Shown here in pieces: positions 10,501-19,379 of a stretch of DNA of 64,000 bases (its first letter is position 1; every line of letters starts with the position of its first letter). The stretch spans positions 62,001-126,000 of the forward strand of contig NZ_AUXY01000111.1 in assembly GCF_001625695.1 (NCBI RefSeq), read 5' to 3'. Below the pieces are notes generated by a model, which saw only the letters and a program-made list of their open reading frames with translations, was not told the origin of the DNA and ran no database searches. The DNA comes from Pseudoalteromonas luteoviolacea H33-S. Its GTDB lineage: Bacteria; Pseudomonadota; Gammaproteobacteria; Enterobacterales; Alteromonadaceae. A program made the position numbers and the translations under genes.

Positions 10501-13087
10501 CTCCATTAGCGCCCTGCAATTGGCCAGTCGCATCAATGAGACACTAGAGTGCAACTGCACAGTAAAAGATGTGTTTGATGCACCCAATGTCGCGGCTTTA
10601 GCCTCGTTATTAAATAAAGTAGATAAGGCTCAGCGACCTCAGCTGGTCAAAGTTGCAGCTCAGCCGAGTTATGAATTGGCACCGGCGCAGCTGAGCTTGT
10701 GGTTATCGGATCAACTGGTAAAAGCGCAAGACAAGCACGCGTTTAATATTTCAGGTGCGGTCACACTCCGTGGCGCGCTGGATGTTGACCTGCTACAGCA
10801 AGCGTTTGACTTAGTGATTGCGCGCCATGCCTCGTTGCGCATGCGCTTTGTTGAGCACTTGGGTGAAGCCAGTATGCAAGTCAGTGAGCAGCTTGATTTT
10901 AATCTGGATGTGAAGGTACTGACGGATTTAAATGAAGGCGAGCGCACAGCGCAAAGCCAGCAACTACAGCGCGACTTTGAAAATCAGCCATTTGATTTGA
11001 CAAACGCGCCGTTGCTGCGCGCCATGCTTATTCAGCTTGAAGAAAACGAGTACCAATTGTCGGTCAGCACACATCATATAATTTCCGATGGCTGGTCGAT
11101 GAGCGTATTGATTGGCGACTTGGCTACGGCATATCAGGCACTTGCTAGTCAGCAGCCACCAAGTTGGTCGCCATTACAGTTTGACTATGTGGATTATGCC
11201 AGCTGGCAGCAAACGCTACTCAGTGGGGAGTCCGGGGACGCGCTGAGAGCTTATTGGCGCGACCATTTAGCCGCGGCACCGGCAAACAGTGCATTGCCAA
11301 ATCACTACCCGCGCCCTGCGCAGTTGAGTAATGAAGGGGGGTTAGTGGTTGGTGCATTTGACGTAGATCAAACCAAGCGCTTAAAAGCCTTTGCCAGTGA
11401 GCAGCAAATATCACTCAATGCCTTGCTTTTATCTGGTTATTTCTTGTTCTTACATGCCATCAACGATAAGCCAGATGTGGTGGTTGGCAGTGACTTTGCA
11501 GGGCGTGATAACCCAGCGCTGGAAGCCTTGATTGGCTTTTTTGTGCGGGTATTACCACAGCGAAGTCAGCTTAATGAAGATTCTTTAATTATTGATTTTA
11601 TTAAACAAACGCAAGACTTGTCACTGCAAGTGATGGCCCATCAAGCGCTGGGCTTGGAGTCATTGACTGAATTAGTGGACGCCCCAAGGGTGAACAATAT
11701 TCAACCATTAGTACAGCAGTTGTTTGTTATGCAAAACACTCCACAGCAGCAGTGGATGATGGATGACATTCGTCTTGAACCTGCGGATAGCCTCAGTGCG
11801 ATTAGCAGTAAATTTGACAGTGCGCTTTTCGTCATTGAGGCGGATGAGTTGCAATGTCAGTGGGTGTTTAGAAAACAACTTTACAACCCTGAGAGTATGC
11901 AGCAATGGTTGGGGCGTTGGCAGCAATGCGTATTGCAACTCATGGAGATGAGCGAACAGCCTGTTCGTAATGTAATTTCGCCAATGATTCAGGAATTTAA
12001 AACTATGCAAAAAGCCGCCCGCGGAAATTCATTTTCAGGATTAAAGAAAGGTCTAAAAAAGCGTGCTAAGGCACCAGCTGCGCCAATAAAAACGTATTTT
12101 TTACCAGACACTGAACAATTTCCTATTCTCGTCGAGCCGACGTCCCCTGATCTTGACCCAATTAACTGGGCAAGCAATAACCGAGATGTGATTGACGGTT
12201 ATTTAAAACAGTACGGCGGGATTATTTTCAGAAACTTTGCGCTGCAATCTCCGCAAGAGTTTGAGTCATTTGCCGATGCGATCCAGCCGGGGTTATACGG
12301 CCAGTATGGCGACTTGCCGAAAAAAGAAGGCGGCAAAAAAACCTATAAGTCGACGCCTTACCCTGAACGCCAAATGATCTTGTATCACAATGAGAGTTCT
12401 CACTTAGATAAGTGGCCGCGCAAGCAATGGTTTTTCTGTGAGTTGCCATCTGTGGTTGGCGGTGCGACGCCGATTGTAGATTGTCGCCGCATGCTCAAAG
12501 AATTACCGCAAGAGCTGGTAGAAAAAATTAAAGCCAAAGAGCTGCTTTATGTACGTAATTTTATTCCGAATCTGGATGTTGCTTGGCAGGACTTTTACAA
12601 AACTGACGATAAAGCCGAGGTGGAAGCGCGTTTGACCGCCAGTAATACCGAGTTCCATTGGCTAGACAATGGTGGCTTGCAAACCCGTACTAAAACCCAT
12701 GGCGTGATCAAGCACCATCTAACGGGTGAAGCGTCTTTCTTTAACCAAGTACAGCTGCATCACGAGTCTTGTTTAGAAGAGAGCGTGCGTAAAGACTTAA
12801 TAGAAATGGTTGGCCACGAGTACTTACCTCGCAATGTATTTTTTGGTGATGGGACGCCGATTAGTTATGAAGAAATGGCCCTGATCGGTGAAGCGTATGA
12901 GCGCTGTGCGGTGCGATTTGCTTGGCAAAAAGGTGACGTGGTAATGCTTGATAACATGTTAGCAGCACATGCCCGTGACCCTTACGAAGAACCAAGAAAA
13001 ATCGTTGTTGCGATGGGGGATATGGTGTCTCAACAACAATTGGCTGACGCCAACACAGCGCAAGCAGAGCAGGAGTGCCTAGCATGA
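7508..13087 (+). CDS. NRPS: C-A(Gly)-T-C fused to aspartyl beta-hydroxylase
   Basis: 1859 residues. Domains: C (about 40-460, HHIASDGWS near 175, VGFFVNTQ), A (about 490-950; [31 protein letters not shown]), carrier with LGGDS (Ser about 999), a second C (about 1065-1480, HHIISDGWS near 1190), a Lys/Arg/Ala-rich linker (about 1500-1530), then a SyrP/TauD-like Fe(II)/2-oxoglutarate dioxygenase (about 1535-1840). The hydroxylase keeps HNE (His about 1627, Glu about 1629), the distal His (about 1821, AAHAR) and an Arg (about 1830) fitting 2-oxoglutarate binding. The A pocket D-I-L-Q-L-G-M-I-W-K differs at one place from the common Gly code. Gly cannot be beta-hydroxylated, so the enzyme likely acts on Asp held by the flanking proteins. 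The last C domain, like that of the first NRPS, lacks normal C5/C6 motifs. The stop overlaps the next start as ATGA. Confidence 0.94.
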   Translation: MNNDDILDVLADELDLELLGELLAEQPEADNQIPKHPDTFGNLSFQQQRLWLQQQLTPESISYNVPRAFYIETALDIDKLQAALNALVNTHQALATRFSNDNTPRQYLVEEAQVPLSILTLDTSLQACAAVDVLGSNIVTDWFAQPFDLGCAPLMRAAWIAYGKGGILLLDNHHIASDGWSLNLILRDLVRAYFGEPLSPTGLRYLDYAQWQRDALASEMGQQACSYWQDYVNFEPQHLALPKAEQAGDERYAVVTKAPLSAEQTHALRQLSQQHNLTVSSLTMALYQIVLSRFSDAQQFLLGVPTAARNHPDISEIVGFFVNTQLYKNEALPERTLVEVARAVQQHTLTVIEHQLIPYEWLARELGWQQMGEQSHFQAMYNFSEYKPSSDGPMPLPLTPIVVDKFEAKFPLSLEVIEQADSLLIQFEGDPKYYDMPVLERLLASFIAFASKLTSLPDVVLGNMVADAMPVKAEPVAPAADYLSLLAQNFATHQNHIGVSDLQGTSLTYAQLDTRSAQLANYLLAEGLHSEQKVAVMYERDVDMLVAMLAVLRAGGAYVPVDPKLPQSRIDYILSHSGTQLVLHNLSESVATEVEQYNTATLSLQGYADTAPAITIHPAQLAYVIYTSGSTGKPKGVAISHQNLSNFLAAMQEKFALQREDTVLALTSLSFDISGLELHLPLYVGAKVCIAQQQNQLSTAILADVSVIQATPAGWRALLAQNLIEKPVLGLCGGEALPAELAVELLDKQVTLWNMYGPTETTIWSSCQQVVTPQIHLGETVRANQFYVLDNALNPVPDGVAGELYIAGDGLARGYLNRPELSAERFIANPFCQAGSRLYRTGDLVKYNHAGQLEYLGRTDHQVKIRGFRIELGEIEAHFYQQPAVTEAVVIAEELPTGTRLVAYVAGHGLESSTLQAQLAAQLPHYMVPSVIMVLDKLPLNNSGKIDRHALPKAHDGQSEGYVEPANEQEQQLAEIWQTVLKTSPIGREDDFFTLGGDSISALQLASRINETLECNCTVKDVFDAPNVAALASLLNKVDKAQRPQLVKVAAQPSYELAPAQLSLWLSDQLVKAQDKHAFNISGAVTLRGALDVDLLQQAFDLVIARHASLRMRFVEHLGEASMQVSEQLDFNLDVKVLTDLNEGERTAQSQQLQRDFENQPFDLTNAPLLRAMLIQLEENEYQLSVSTHHIISDGWSMSVLIGDLATAYQALASQQPPSWSPLQFDYVDYASWQQTLLSGESGDALRAYWRDHLAAAPANSALPNHYPRPAQLSNEGGLVVGAFDVDQTKRLKAFASEQQISLNALLLSGYFLFLHAINDKPDVVVGSDFAGRDNPALEALIGFFVRVLPQRSQLNEDSLIIDFIKQTQDLSLQVMAHQALGLESLTELVDAPRVNNIQPLVQQLFVMQNTPQQQWMMDDIRLEPADSLSAISSKFDSALFVIEADELQCQWVFRKQLYNPESMQQWLGRWQQCVLQLMEMSEQPVRNVISPMIQEFKTMQKAARGNSFSGLKKGLKKRAKAPAAPIKTYFLPDTEQFPILVEPTSPDLDPINWASNNRDVIDGYLKQYGGIIFRNFALQSPQEFESFADAIQPGLYGQYGDLPKKEGGKKTYKSTPYPERQMILYHNESSHLDKWPRKQWFFCELPSVVGGATPIVDCRRMLKELPQELVEKIKAKELLYVRNFIPNLDVAWQDFYKTDDKAEVEARLTASNTEFHWLDNGGLQTRTKTHGVIKHHLTGEASFFNQVQLHHESCLEESVRKDLIEMVGHEYLPRNVFFGDGTPISYEEMALIGEAYERCAVRFAWQKGDVVMLDNMLAAHARDPYEEPRKIVVAMGDMVSQQQLADANTAQAEQECLA

Positions 13088-16000
13088 TCACAGAGTACAT
13101 CGAAGAATATCAACAAGGTGTGGTACTGACAGCAAACCAGCAGCGCTTTGTCACTGAGGGCGAAAACACGTCAGCACTGGTACAGTTATTAGTGCCTTGC
13201 TCAACCAGTTTGCAAGAGATCCAGCGCTATGCTGATGAGCTGGTGCAATCGCATTTAAGTTTGGCTTCAAATTATCAGCAAGTTGAGGGCTTTAAAGGCC
13301 TACGCGCTGTGCCAAGTACTGATGCCAAAATACAAGTGGATAACATTGAGTGGGCACAGGTTGGTGTGCCTAGTTTGGCACAGTTGGCGGTGATTTCTCC
13401 CGTTGAGATCGCACCTCATACGGGCTGCAATCTTCATCTGACTCGCATCAATACGCCAGAGCAAAGTTATTTGGCGCTGCGCGGTTTTGCCGGTGCGTTG
13501 GACTTATCATCACTGGAACTCATCGCTGCTATCATAGCAGGTCAACCGGATGATGAAGAAGCGCTGCAGTTTCCTGATTTTGTTGCCTGGCAGCAAGAGA
13601 TGTTGCATGACGAAGATGGCTTAGCAGGCCAAGTGTACTGGCAAAACTATTTAACAGGGGATATCCCTGCACCATTGCAGTTGCCATACAATATGGGCAC
13701 GGTCAGTGAAGGTGAGCGCAGCTACACGCAAGTTCAAAATGAGATTGATACTGCGCTTTGGCAAGGTGTTGAACAGTTTGCACAGACAATGGAAACATCG
13801 CCGCAGAACATTGTGCAATATGCATGGTGGTGGTTGATGGCGCGTTTGGCAACGACGCCGCGTTTTTTGACCGCACTGCATTATGATCCCCGCCTTGAAG
13901 ACGAAGCATTTGAAGGCGCATTGGGCCGATATGCGAAAAGCTTGCCGCTTATCGTTGAATATCAGCCAGAGCAGAGCCTGCACAGCTGGTTAGGTGCGCT
14001 AAACGAGCAGTGTGAAAATCATCGTCAGGTGGCGCAGAGTATTTCTTTGGCGCAGCTCAATACCGCACTTAATACGACAGATGCCGTACTGCTGCCGCTG
14101 CACAGCGCGCAGCCTGATTGGCAGGTGAGTCAGCATCACGCACTGAACTTAGCGGTATCTCAGCAGGGCACGCTGACATTAAATTACTGCCAAAATAGTT
14201 TTTCTGCAGCTGCTGTGAGTAGTTTGCTAGCGCAACTGGCTCAGGTATTGCACGTTATTCACTCTGCCGAGGTGCATACCCAATCTTCTGAGATCAGCAT
14301 ATTAAGTGATGGTCATAAATCACAGCTTTTGGCCATCAATGGTGTGCAATTGGCAACGCCTGCTGAAACAGTGATCGCACGTGTCGCGGGCTTTGCCAGC
14401 ACAGATGCTGACTCTGTAGCACTTATTGATGCAGACAGCACACTCACTTACGGCCAGTTATGGCAACAAGTTGAGCGCACAGCGAAAGGGTTAAAGGCCA
14501 GACAGCCTGACTCAATACAGCCGATATTACTCTTGTTGCCAAGAAGCACTGATTTAATTGTGGCGATGCTTGCCAGTATGCGGGCAGGATTTGGCTTTGT
14601 GCCATTAGACCCAAGCTGGCCGCAGGCACGTATCGACAAGGTCGTTGCCCAGTTCGATAATGCCACCCTGATAGCGGAGTCAACGCAAACAGGCGTGACA
14701 GTGCAGGCATTGCAAGCAGACAGTGATGTTGTGTTGCCAACACTTGCGTCACTTGAAACCCGCCTTGCGTACAGTATTTTTACGTCTGGCTCGACGGGCA
14801 CGCCAAAGGGCGTGCGTATCGGCCAGCAACAGCTGAGTGCCTATTGCGCGGCATCCTCTGAAGCACTGGGTTTGTCAGAGCAAAATAACTTTGCACTGAC
14901 AGCAACCGTGGCAGCAGATTTGGGGTATACCTGTTTATTTAATGCGTTATATCTTGGCAAGCGGTTGTGTATTGCCAGTGAAAAGCAAAGTATGGACAGC
15001 TCAGAGTTTGGGGCGTTTTTATCTGAGTATCAGATTGATTGTATTAAAATCGTACCTTCTCACTTACAGGCGCTGTGCGACTTAAAAGCACTGCCTTATT
15101 TCCCGCAAAAAATTGTACTAGGTGGCGAAGCCTGTCCAAACACCTTCTTGCGTTCACTGCAGCAGTGGGCACCGCATAGCGAAATTTACAATCACTATGG
15201 ACCAAGTGAAGCCACCATAGGGGTGATGTGTCATCGCTATGTGGCAGGCGACGGTGGTGTGGCGAAGCTCAGCCAAGTGTTTGCAGGCACGCATACGTAT
15301 GTGCTTAACCAAGCTGGGCAGCTGTGTAGTTATGGTGAAGTGGGCGAGCTATTTATCGCTGGTGCGCAGTTGAGCGACGGGTATTTGGGTCAGCCAGAGC
15401 ATCCCGCTTTTACCGAGCACAGTGAATTGGCCCAACGCCTTTATGCTACAGGCGATCTCGCCCGTTACATGCCGGATAACTCAGTGATGATCTTGGGGCG
15501 TAAAGACGACCAAGTGAAAGTACGTGGCTTTAGGATTGAGCTAGGTGAAGTGGCTGCCTGTATTGAGCAGCTAGAGGGTATTGAGCACGCGCTTGTGGTG
15601 GCAGACAAAGTGGATGGACAAGTGCGCTTAAATGCCTATTTGATTGCTAATCAGTATGAAGGTGGGGCATTGGATAGCGACGCGACGCAAGCACTTAAAA
15701 GTGCCTTGTCACACAGTTTACCTGAGGCGATGATCCCTTCTGCCTTTATGGTGGTGGCACAGTGGCCGAGATTGGGTAATGGTAAGATTGATCGCAAGGC
15801 GCTGCCTTCATTTGCGAGCCAGACACTGGCTTATGAAGCGCCGCAAGGGGAGTTAGAAGAAAAACTCGCTGCGGTGTTTGCAGAAGTATTGGAGCTAGAT
15901 AAAGTCAGCCGTAGCGCGTCATTTTTCCAATTAGGTGGCCACTCCATTGCGGCCATCAAGTTGGTTAAGCGCTGGGCCGATAGAGAGGCGTCAGATCTGC

Positions 16001-16899
16001 ATTTTGATTTAGGTGTATTGTTCCAAGCACCGAGCGTTGCTAAATTGGCCGATGTGCTTAGCACAGAGGCAACTGAGCAGATCACACCATTGAATAGCCA
16101 TAAAGCAGGTAATCGTCAGGTTATTTGTTTCCATGATGGCTTAGGGTTATCCCTGAGTTATCGTGCATTGGCAGAGCATTTGAATGATCAGGTCAACCTA
16201 TTTTCCCTTGAACCTAATAGTGCCGATCTTGCTGTGGATGATTTTGATGCGTTGGCGCAAAGTTACGCGGACAAACTCATCGCGCAATTTGCTGGGCAGC
16301 ATATTGAGTTGTTGGGTTGGTCTATGGGCGGCTTATTGGCAGCAAAGGTGGCCACCTTGTTGGAAGCAGCAGGGCAGCGTGTCACACAATTGTACTTGGC
16401 AGATTCTTGGATCCCAACCGCACAAACACGCAATGTCTCTCAGTTAGATGCAGTCAGCGAATTTTTAACGCTGGTAGTGGATAATGGCGGCGAGGCGTGG
16501 GCGCAACGCATAGATGGTTACTTTGCGCCTCTACTTGTTGATAACGAGCTGGACAGCGGCACGTTAAGCGCACATTTGCAGGCATTTTGGCAATCTGCTG
16601 CTGACGCGTTACCACTGCCTTACAATGCGATCACCGCACAGCAATTGGCGGATACTTTTACCAAGAGTGAGCGCTTGAAAGCACTGCGTGCGGTAAAATG
16701 CACCTTACCAAGCCTGCCTGAAACATTGTCAACGCATGTCTTGTGGTCAAAAGAGCGTTTGGCCAGTGACATTGATGTGTACAGTGCAAAATTGACGAGC
16801 AATGGCGCATCAATGGTGATTGAACAGCTAGATGTTGGACACCAAGAAGTGGTGCGTCATCCGCAGTTATTGAATGCGGTTGCGACTCAAATGAGCTAA
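13084..16899 (+). CDS. NRPS: degenerate C-like (interface) domain-A(Asp)-T-TE, release module
   Basis: Start set at ATG 13084, overlapping the previous stop as ATGA with CAGGAG upstream; an in-frame ATG at 13075 is less likely. 1271 residues: C-like domain (1 to about 430) whose HHxxxDG site reads FAGALDL, so both His are missing; A (about 450-910; [30 protein letters not shown]); carrier LGGHS (Ser about 954); type I thioesterase with GWSMGG (Ser about 1080), a downstream LADSW and a late GHQE His. Pocket residues D-L-T-K-V-G-H-I-G-K equal the textbook Asp code. It is a paralogue of the 4306 protein with a TE added. As the only TE seen it should release or lactonise the product. The upstream C domain for this module is the one ending the previous protein. 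Confidence 0.93.
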   Translation: MITEYIEEYQQGVVLTANQQRFVTEGENTSALVQLLVPCSTSLQEIQRYADELVQSHLSLASNYQQVEGFKGLRAVPSTDAKIQVDNIEWAQVGVPSLAQLAVISPVEIAPHTGCNLHLTRINTPEQSYLALRGFAGALDLSSLELIAAIIAGQPDDEEALQFPDFVAWQQEMLHDEDGLAGQVYWQNYLTGDIPAPLQLPYNMGTVSEGERSYTQVQNEIDTALWQGVEQFAQTMETSPQNIVQYAWWWLMARLATTPRFLTALHYDPRLEDEAFEGALGRYAKSLPLIVEYQPEQSLHSWLGALNEQCENHRQVAQSISLAQLNTALNTTDAVLLPLHSAQPDWQVSQHHALNLAVSQQGTLTLNYCQNSFSAAAVSSLLAQLAQVLHVIHSAEVHTQSSEISILSDGHKSQLLAINGVQLATPAETVIARVAGFASTDADSVALIDADSTLTYGQLWQQVERTAKGLKARQPDSIQPILLLLPRSTDLIVAMLASMRAGFGFVPLDPSWPQARIDKVVAQFDNATLIAESTQTGVTVQALQADSDVVLPTLASLETRLAYSIFTSGSTGTPKGVRIGQQQLSAYCAASSEALGLSEQNNFALTATVAADLGYTCLFNALYLGKRLCIASEKQSMDSSEFGAFLSEYQIDCIKIVPSHLQALCDLKALPYFPQKIVLGGEACPNTFLRSLQQWAPHSEIYNHYGPSEATIGVMCHRYVAGDGGVAKLSQVFAGTHTYVLNQAGQLCSYGEVGELFIAGAQLSDGYLGQPEHPAFTEHSELAQRLYATGDLARYMPDNSVMILGRKDDQVKVRGFRIELGEVAACIEQLEGIEHALVVADKVDGQVRLNAYLIANQYEGGALDSDATQALKSALSHSLPEAMIPSAFMVVAQWPRLGNGKIDRKALPSFASQTLAYEAPQGELEEKLAAVFAEVLELDKVSRSASFFQLGGHSIAAIKLVKRWADREASDLHFDLGVLFQAPSVAKLADVLSTEATEQITPLNSHKAGNRQVICFHDGLGLSLSYRALAEHLNDQVNLFSLEPNSADLAVDDFDALAQSYADKLIAQFAGQHIELLGWSMGGLLAAKVATLLEAAGQRVTQLYLADSWIPTAQTRNVSQLDAVSEFLTLVVDNGGEAWAQRIDGYFAPLLVDNELDSGTLSAHLQAFWQSAADALPLPYNAITAQQLADTFTKSERLKALRAVKCTLPSLPETLSTHVLWSKERLASDIDVYSAKLTSNGASMVIEQLDVGHQEVVRHPQLLNAVATQMS

Positions 16900-16930
16900 C
16901 GCTAGCCACTTACAAATAGGCTGATTTATA

Positions 16931-16970
16931 GGGGCGTTTGGGTAACAAACGCCCCTTTTCTTGTTTTTTG
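16931..16970 (+). terminator. Intrinsic terminator ending the NRPS genes
   Basis: GGGGCGTTTG (16931-16940) pairs perfectly with CAAACGCCCC (16946-16955) around a GGTAA loop, then TTTTC and more T. It lies 31 bases after the last NRPS stop and just before the promoter of the PepSY operon. Confidence 0.92.
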
Positions 16971-16981
16971 TCTTATTTTTC

Positions 16982-17006
16982 TAAATTTTTAGCAAGGCTT
17001 CTCGTC
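16982..17006 (+). promoter_or_regulatory. PvdS-type iron-starvation promoter before the PepSY operon
   Basis: TAAAT at 16982-16986, 16 bases, then CGTC at 17003-17006. This matches the (C/G)TAAAT-N16/17-CGT consensus known for Pseudomonas PvdS and related ECF sigma factors. A 14-base segment GGCTTCTCGTCCTG (16996-17009) recurs exactly in the promoter at 27679. The gene starts 76 bases after the CGT. Confidence 0.75.
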
Positions 17007-17080
17007 CTGCCAAATGGTGTGGTTTTGGCTGTTAAAAACTGACTTTAAATGGACAGCCTGAAATAAACAGGAAGGAGTTT

Positions 17081-18613
17081 ATGGATAAAAAAACGCTAAC
17101 CCGGTTAACCAAACAGCATTCCGTTTTAGGGGCAATCAGCGCCTGTATTCTCACTATTGTTTTTGTCTGTGGTAGCTTACTTTTTTTCCGAGGGCAATTG
17201 CTAAACTGGCAGTTTGCATGGCATCAAGATCAACATGTTGAGCGTGATATGTCATGGCAAAGTGCAGTCACTGACCTGATGGCAAAAATCCCTAATTTTG
17301 CGCAGCAGCGCATTACCTTGACAACCGACCCTCAGCACCATCACTTATTTCAAATTTACGTCGGTCATGACGACCGCCTGCTTTATAACAATCAAACGCA
17401 ACAGCTTTTTGGCCAAGACAGCGCACAACAGCAAGCTGCGGCAGATTTTTTGTATTTTTGGCATATTAATTTTATGACGCATATCGGCACAGACATCATA
17501 GCGTTAGCCTGTATTTTCTTGATTATGGTCACCATCAGCGGCATTTGGATCCGCTGGCGTGATTTGGTGAAAAAATTCCATCAATATCGTGCTAAAGGTA
17601 AATCTCGTGATGTGTTTAAAGACAGTCATGTGTTGTTGGGCTTGGGTGTGTTGCTGTTTATGTTGATGTATGGCTGGAGCAGCGCTTATTTTAATGTTGG
17701 CTATGAGATAAATGCGCCGATATACCATAAATATGCTGATAAAAGCGGCGAAAGTTATTGGGATGAATTGGGCTTTCCTCGTAAACCGGACAACTATGAT
17801 ATGGACGCTAAGCTTAGCGCAGCGCGCCTTAATCAAGTGATCACTGATTATCAACAGGCATATCCTGATATGCGGATTGCGCGCTTTGATATCTATCCTG
17901 GACCTTGGATACGTTTGCGCGTAAGTGGCGAGTCTGATCGCAGTTTTGAGTTTGTCACCGCCTTTTATGATGTGCACGGTAACTTGCTGTATGAGCCACA
18001 GCGAACGCCTGTGAATGATGTATACAACATCATGATCCAGCTACATGAAGGGCATTTACTCGGTAAGTCTTCCCACTTATTGTATTTCATCCTGTCTTTG
18101 ATGGCGATTGCCGCCATGTTAATTGGAAATTTGTATTGGTTGGCGATTAGAGAGCCTAAGCGTGCTCGACAAGTCTTATTTCGATTACAGCGCGCATGCT
18201 TAGAGGCGGGCACCTGCGGCGCATTATTTGCAATTGCATTGCTGTTGGTTTGCACTCGATTATTTAGCCAAGGCGAGCCATTAACTGCGCTGACAAATCA
18301 GTTGATTGTGATTGTCAGCTTACTCGGCTGTGGTTTATTGACAGTCTACTTTAAGCAGGCAAAAGAGTCTGCCCATATGGTACTGCAGATAGCGGGTGTG
18401 TTGTTTTTGATTCTGCCTTGTATCGATGTGATACGCCTGCTGTTAGGGCATGAGATTTATAGCTTTGTTAGTAAAGGTTTACTCACCGCAAATATCGCTT
18501 TTATTGCTTTGTCTGGCTTGAGCTTTGGCTTAGCAACGATTGTAGTGCGAGTCACAGATAAAGTGAAAAAACGCACAATAGACTTGGAGCCTGCTAATGA
18601 TCGCCTTGCTTAG
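17081..18613 (+). CDS. PepSY-associated membrane protein, putative ferric-siderophore reductase
   Basis: 510 residues with a strong site (AGGAAGGAG) before ATG. There is one N-terminal membrane segment (about 22-40), a periplasmic part, another near 140-160 (ACIFLIMVTISGIWIRW), one near 185-205, a second PepSY-like periplasmic part, and several membrane segments after about 335, starting from LHEGHLLG. The family (PepSY_TM) often sits beside siderophore receptors and some members reduce ferric siderophores at the inner membrane; that role is inferred from context. It begins a three-gene unit with the two small membrane proteins that follow, has its own PvdS-type promoter, and lies between the NRPS genes and the receptor. 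Confidence 0.85.
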   Translation: MDKKTLTRLTKQHSVLGAISACILTIVFVCGSLLFFRGQLLNWQFAWHQDQHVERDMSWQSAVTDLMAKIPNFAQQRITLTTDPQHHHLFQIYVGHDDRLLYNNQTQQLFGQDSAQQQAAADFLYFWHINFMTHIGTDIIALACIFLIMVTISGIWIRWRDLVKKFHQYRAKGKSRDVFKDSHVLLGLGVLLFMLMYGWSSAYFNVGYEINAPIYHKYADKSGESYWDELGFPRKPDNYDMDAKLSAARLNQVITDYQQAYPDMRIARFDIYPGPWIRLRVSGESDRSFEFVTAFYDVHGNLLYEPQRTPVNDVYNIMIQLHEGHLLGKSSHLLYFILSLMAIAAMLIGNLYWLAIREPKRARQVLFRLQRACLEAGTCGALFAIALLLVCTRLFSQGEPLTALTNQLIVIVSLLGCGLLTVYFKQAKESAHMVLQIAGVLFLILPCIDVIRLLLGHEIYSFVSKGLLTANIAFIALSGLSFGLATIVVRVTDKVKKRTIDLEPANDRLA

Positions 18614-18905
18614 TTTCTTGTTAATTGGGTTTGTGTTATTTGCCTGTTCCAAGTATTGGCCTTATCGCAAACTTGCCGGCGTAGTAAAGGTTTCTGAGTA
18701 TATGACGTCATCTCGCATGTTGGCAGTGAGCGTGTTAGTTCTGAGTGTTTTTTATTACTTTCAACTCGGTTTTATCGCGGCATTATTTTTGGTGTTGTTT
18801 GCGCTGAGTATTGGTTTACCTGTGGTTGTGATGATGGGCCATCACCGTGGAACAACGCCCATACTGATATTACTCATCTTAGCGGCTTTTGGTGGAGTAC
18901 TGTGA
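18597..18905 (+). CDS. Small membrane protein, DUF3325-like
   Basis: 102 residues, almost all hydrophobic, with about four membrane segments (first ALLSFLLIGFVLFACSKYW). It overlaps the end of the PepSY gene by 17 bases and the following gene by 1, so the three are probably translated together. DUF3325 proteins commonly follow PepSY proteins in siderophore loci; the match here rests on size, hydrophobic pattern and position. No catalytic residues can be pointed out. Confidence 0.7.
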   Translation: MIALLSFLLIGFVLFACSKYWPYRKLAGVVKVSEYMTSSRMLAVSVLVLSVFYYFQLGFIAALFLVLFALSIGLPVVVMMGHHRGTTPILILLILAAFGGVL

Positions 18906-19177
18906 TGCGGGTATTAAACGTTGCGGTTCTATTGGGGTTATGGGTTGGCTGGCTGCTGGTACGAGGCAGTATTTGGCTAAGCTTAGATCTATTTGGCTGG
19001 GATTTTCATACCGTGATCACAGTGACAGAATTGCTGAGCATTATTGTGATTGCAGGTGTCGCTTTTCACTTTTCGATGCAAGCCAATTACAGGGCTATCT
19101 GTTTGCTTGCGGCCAAGTATTTAACGCCCATGGCTGGGCTATTTGTTTTGTTATTTGGCATAAACCTAATTCACTAA
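18905..19177 (+). CDS. Small membrane protein of the PepSY operon, unknown function
   Basis: 90 residues from ATG 18905, which overlaps the previous stop as TGATG; a GTG three bases earlier is also possible. Three hydrophobic segments are visible (about 4-22, 37-55, 66-86). The first is followed by a charged turn (VRGSIW). I do not recognise the family. Its tight coupling to the PepSY and DUF3325-like genes suggests a subunit or assembly partner of the same membrane complex. Confidence 0.65.
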   Translation: MRVLNVAVLLGLWVGWLLVRGSIWLSLDLFGWDFHTVITVTELLSIIVIAGVAFHFSMQANYRAICLLAAKYLTPMAGLFVLLFGINLIH

Positions 19178-19197
19178 ATTCTGATAAATATCAGCAG

Positions 19198-19216
19198 TAT
19201 AAATATAATCATAAAT
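19198..19216. promoter_or_regulatory. Candidate Fur box upstream of the receptor gene
   Basis: The 19 bases match 13 of 19 positions of the classic Fur box, including an unbroken ATAATCAT core. The site is 164 bases before the receptor start and 82 bases before the PvdS-type box. The region is very AT-rich, so a chance match is possible. Confidence 0.35.
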
Positions 19217-19297
19217 ATTTTTAAATTGTAAATAATTGATATTTATGCACTTATTGTTTAAACCTTATTTTTGTCAGAATAAATGACATAAACGCGC

Positions 19298-19322
19298 TAA
19301 ATTTTTTTTGTATGGCTTCGTC
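19298..19322 (+). promoter_or_regulatory. PvdS-type iron-starvation promoter before the receptor gene
   Basis: TAAAT at 19298-19302, exactly 16 bases, then CGTC at 19319-19322, with C before TAAAT as in the consensus. The receptor ATG is 59 bases after the CGT. GGCTTC just before the CGTC is shared with the promoters at 16982 and 27679. Confidence 0.75.
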
Positions 19323-19379
19323 TGCCCATGAGTAAATCAGCATTTTTATCTCGACTAGGATAAGGGAGTCAAACGGCGT

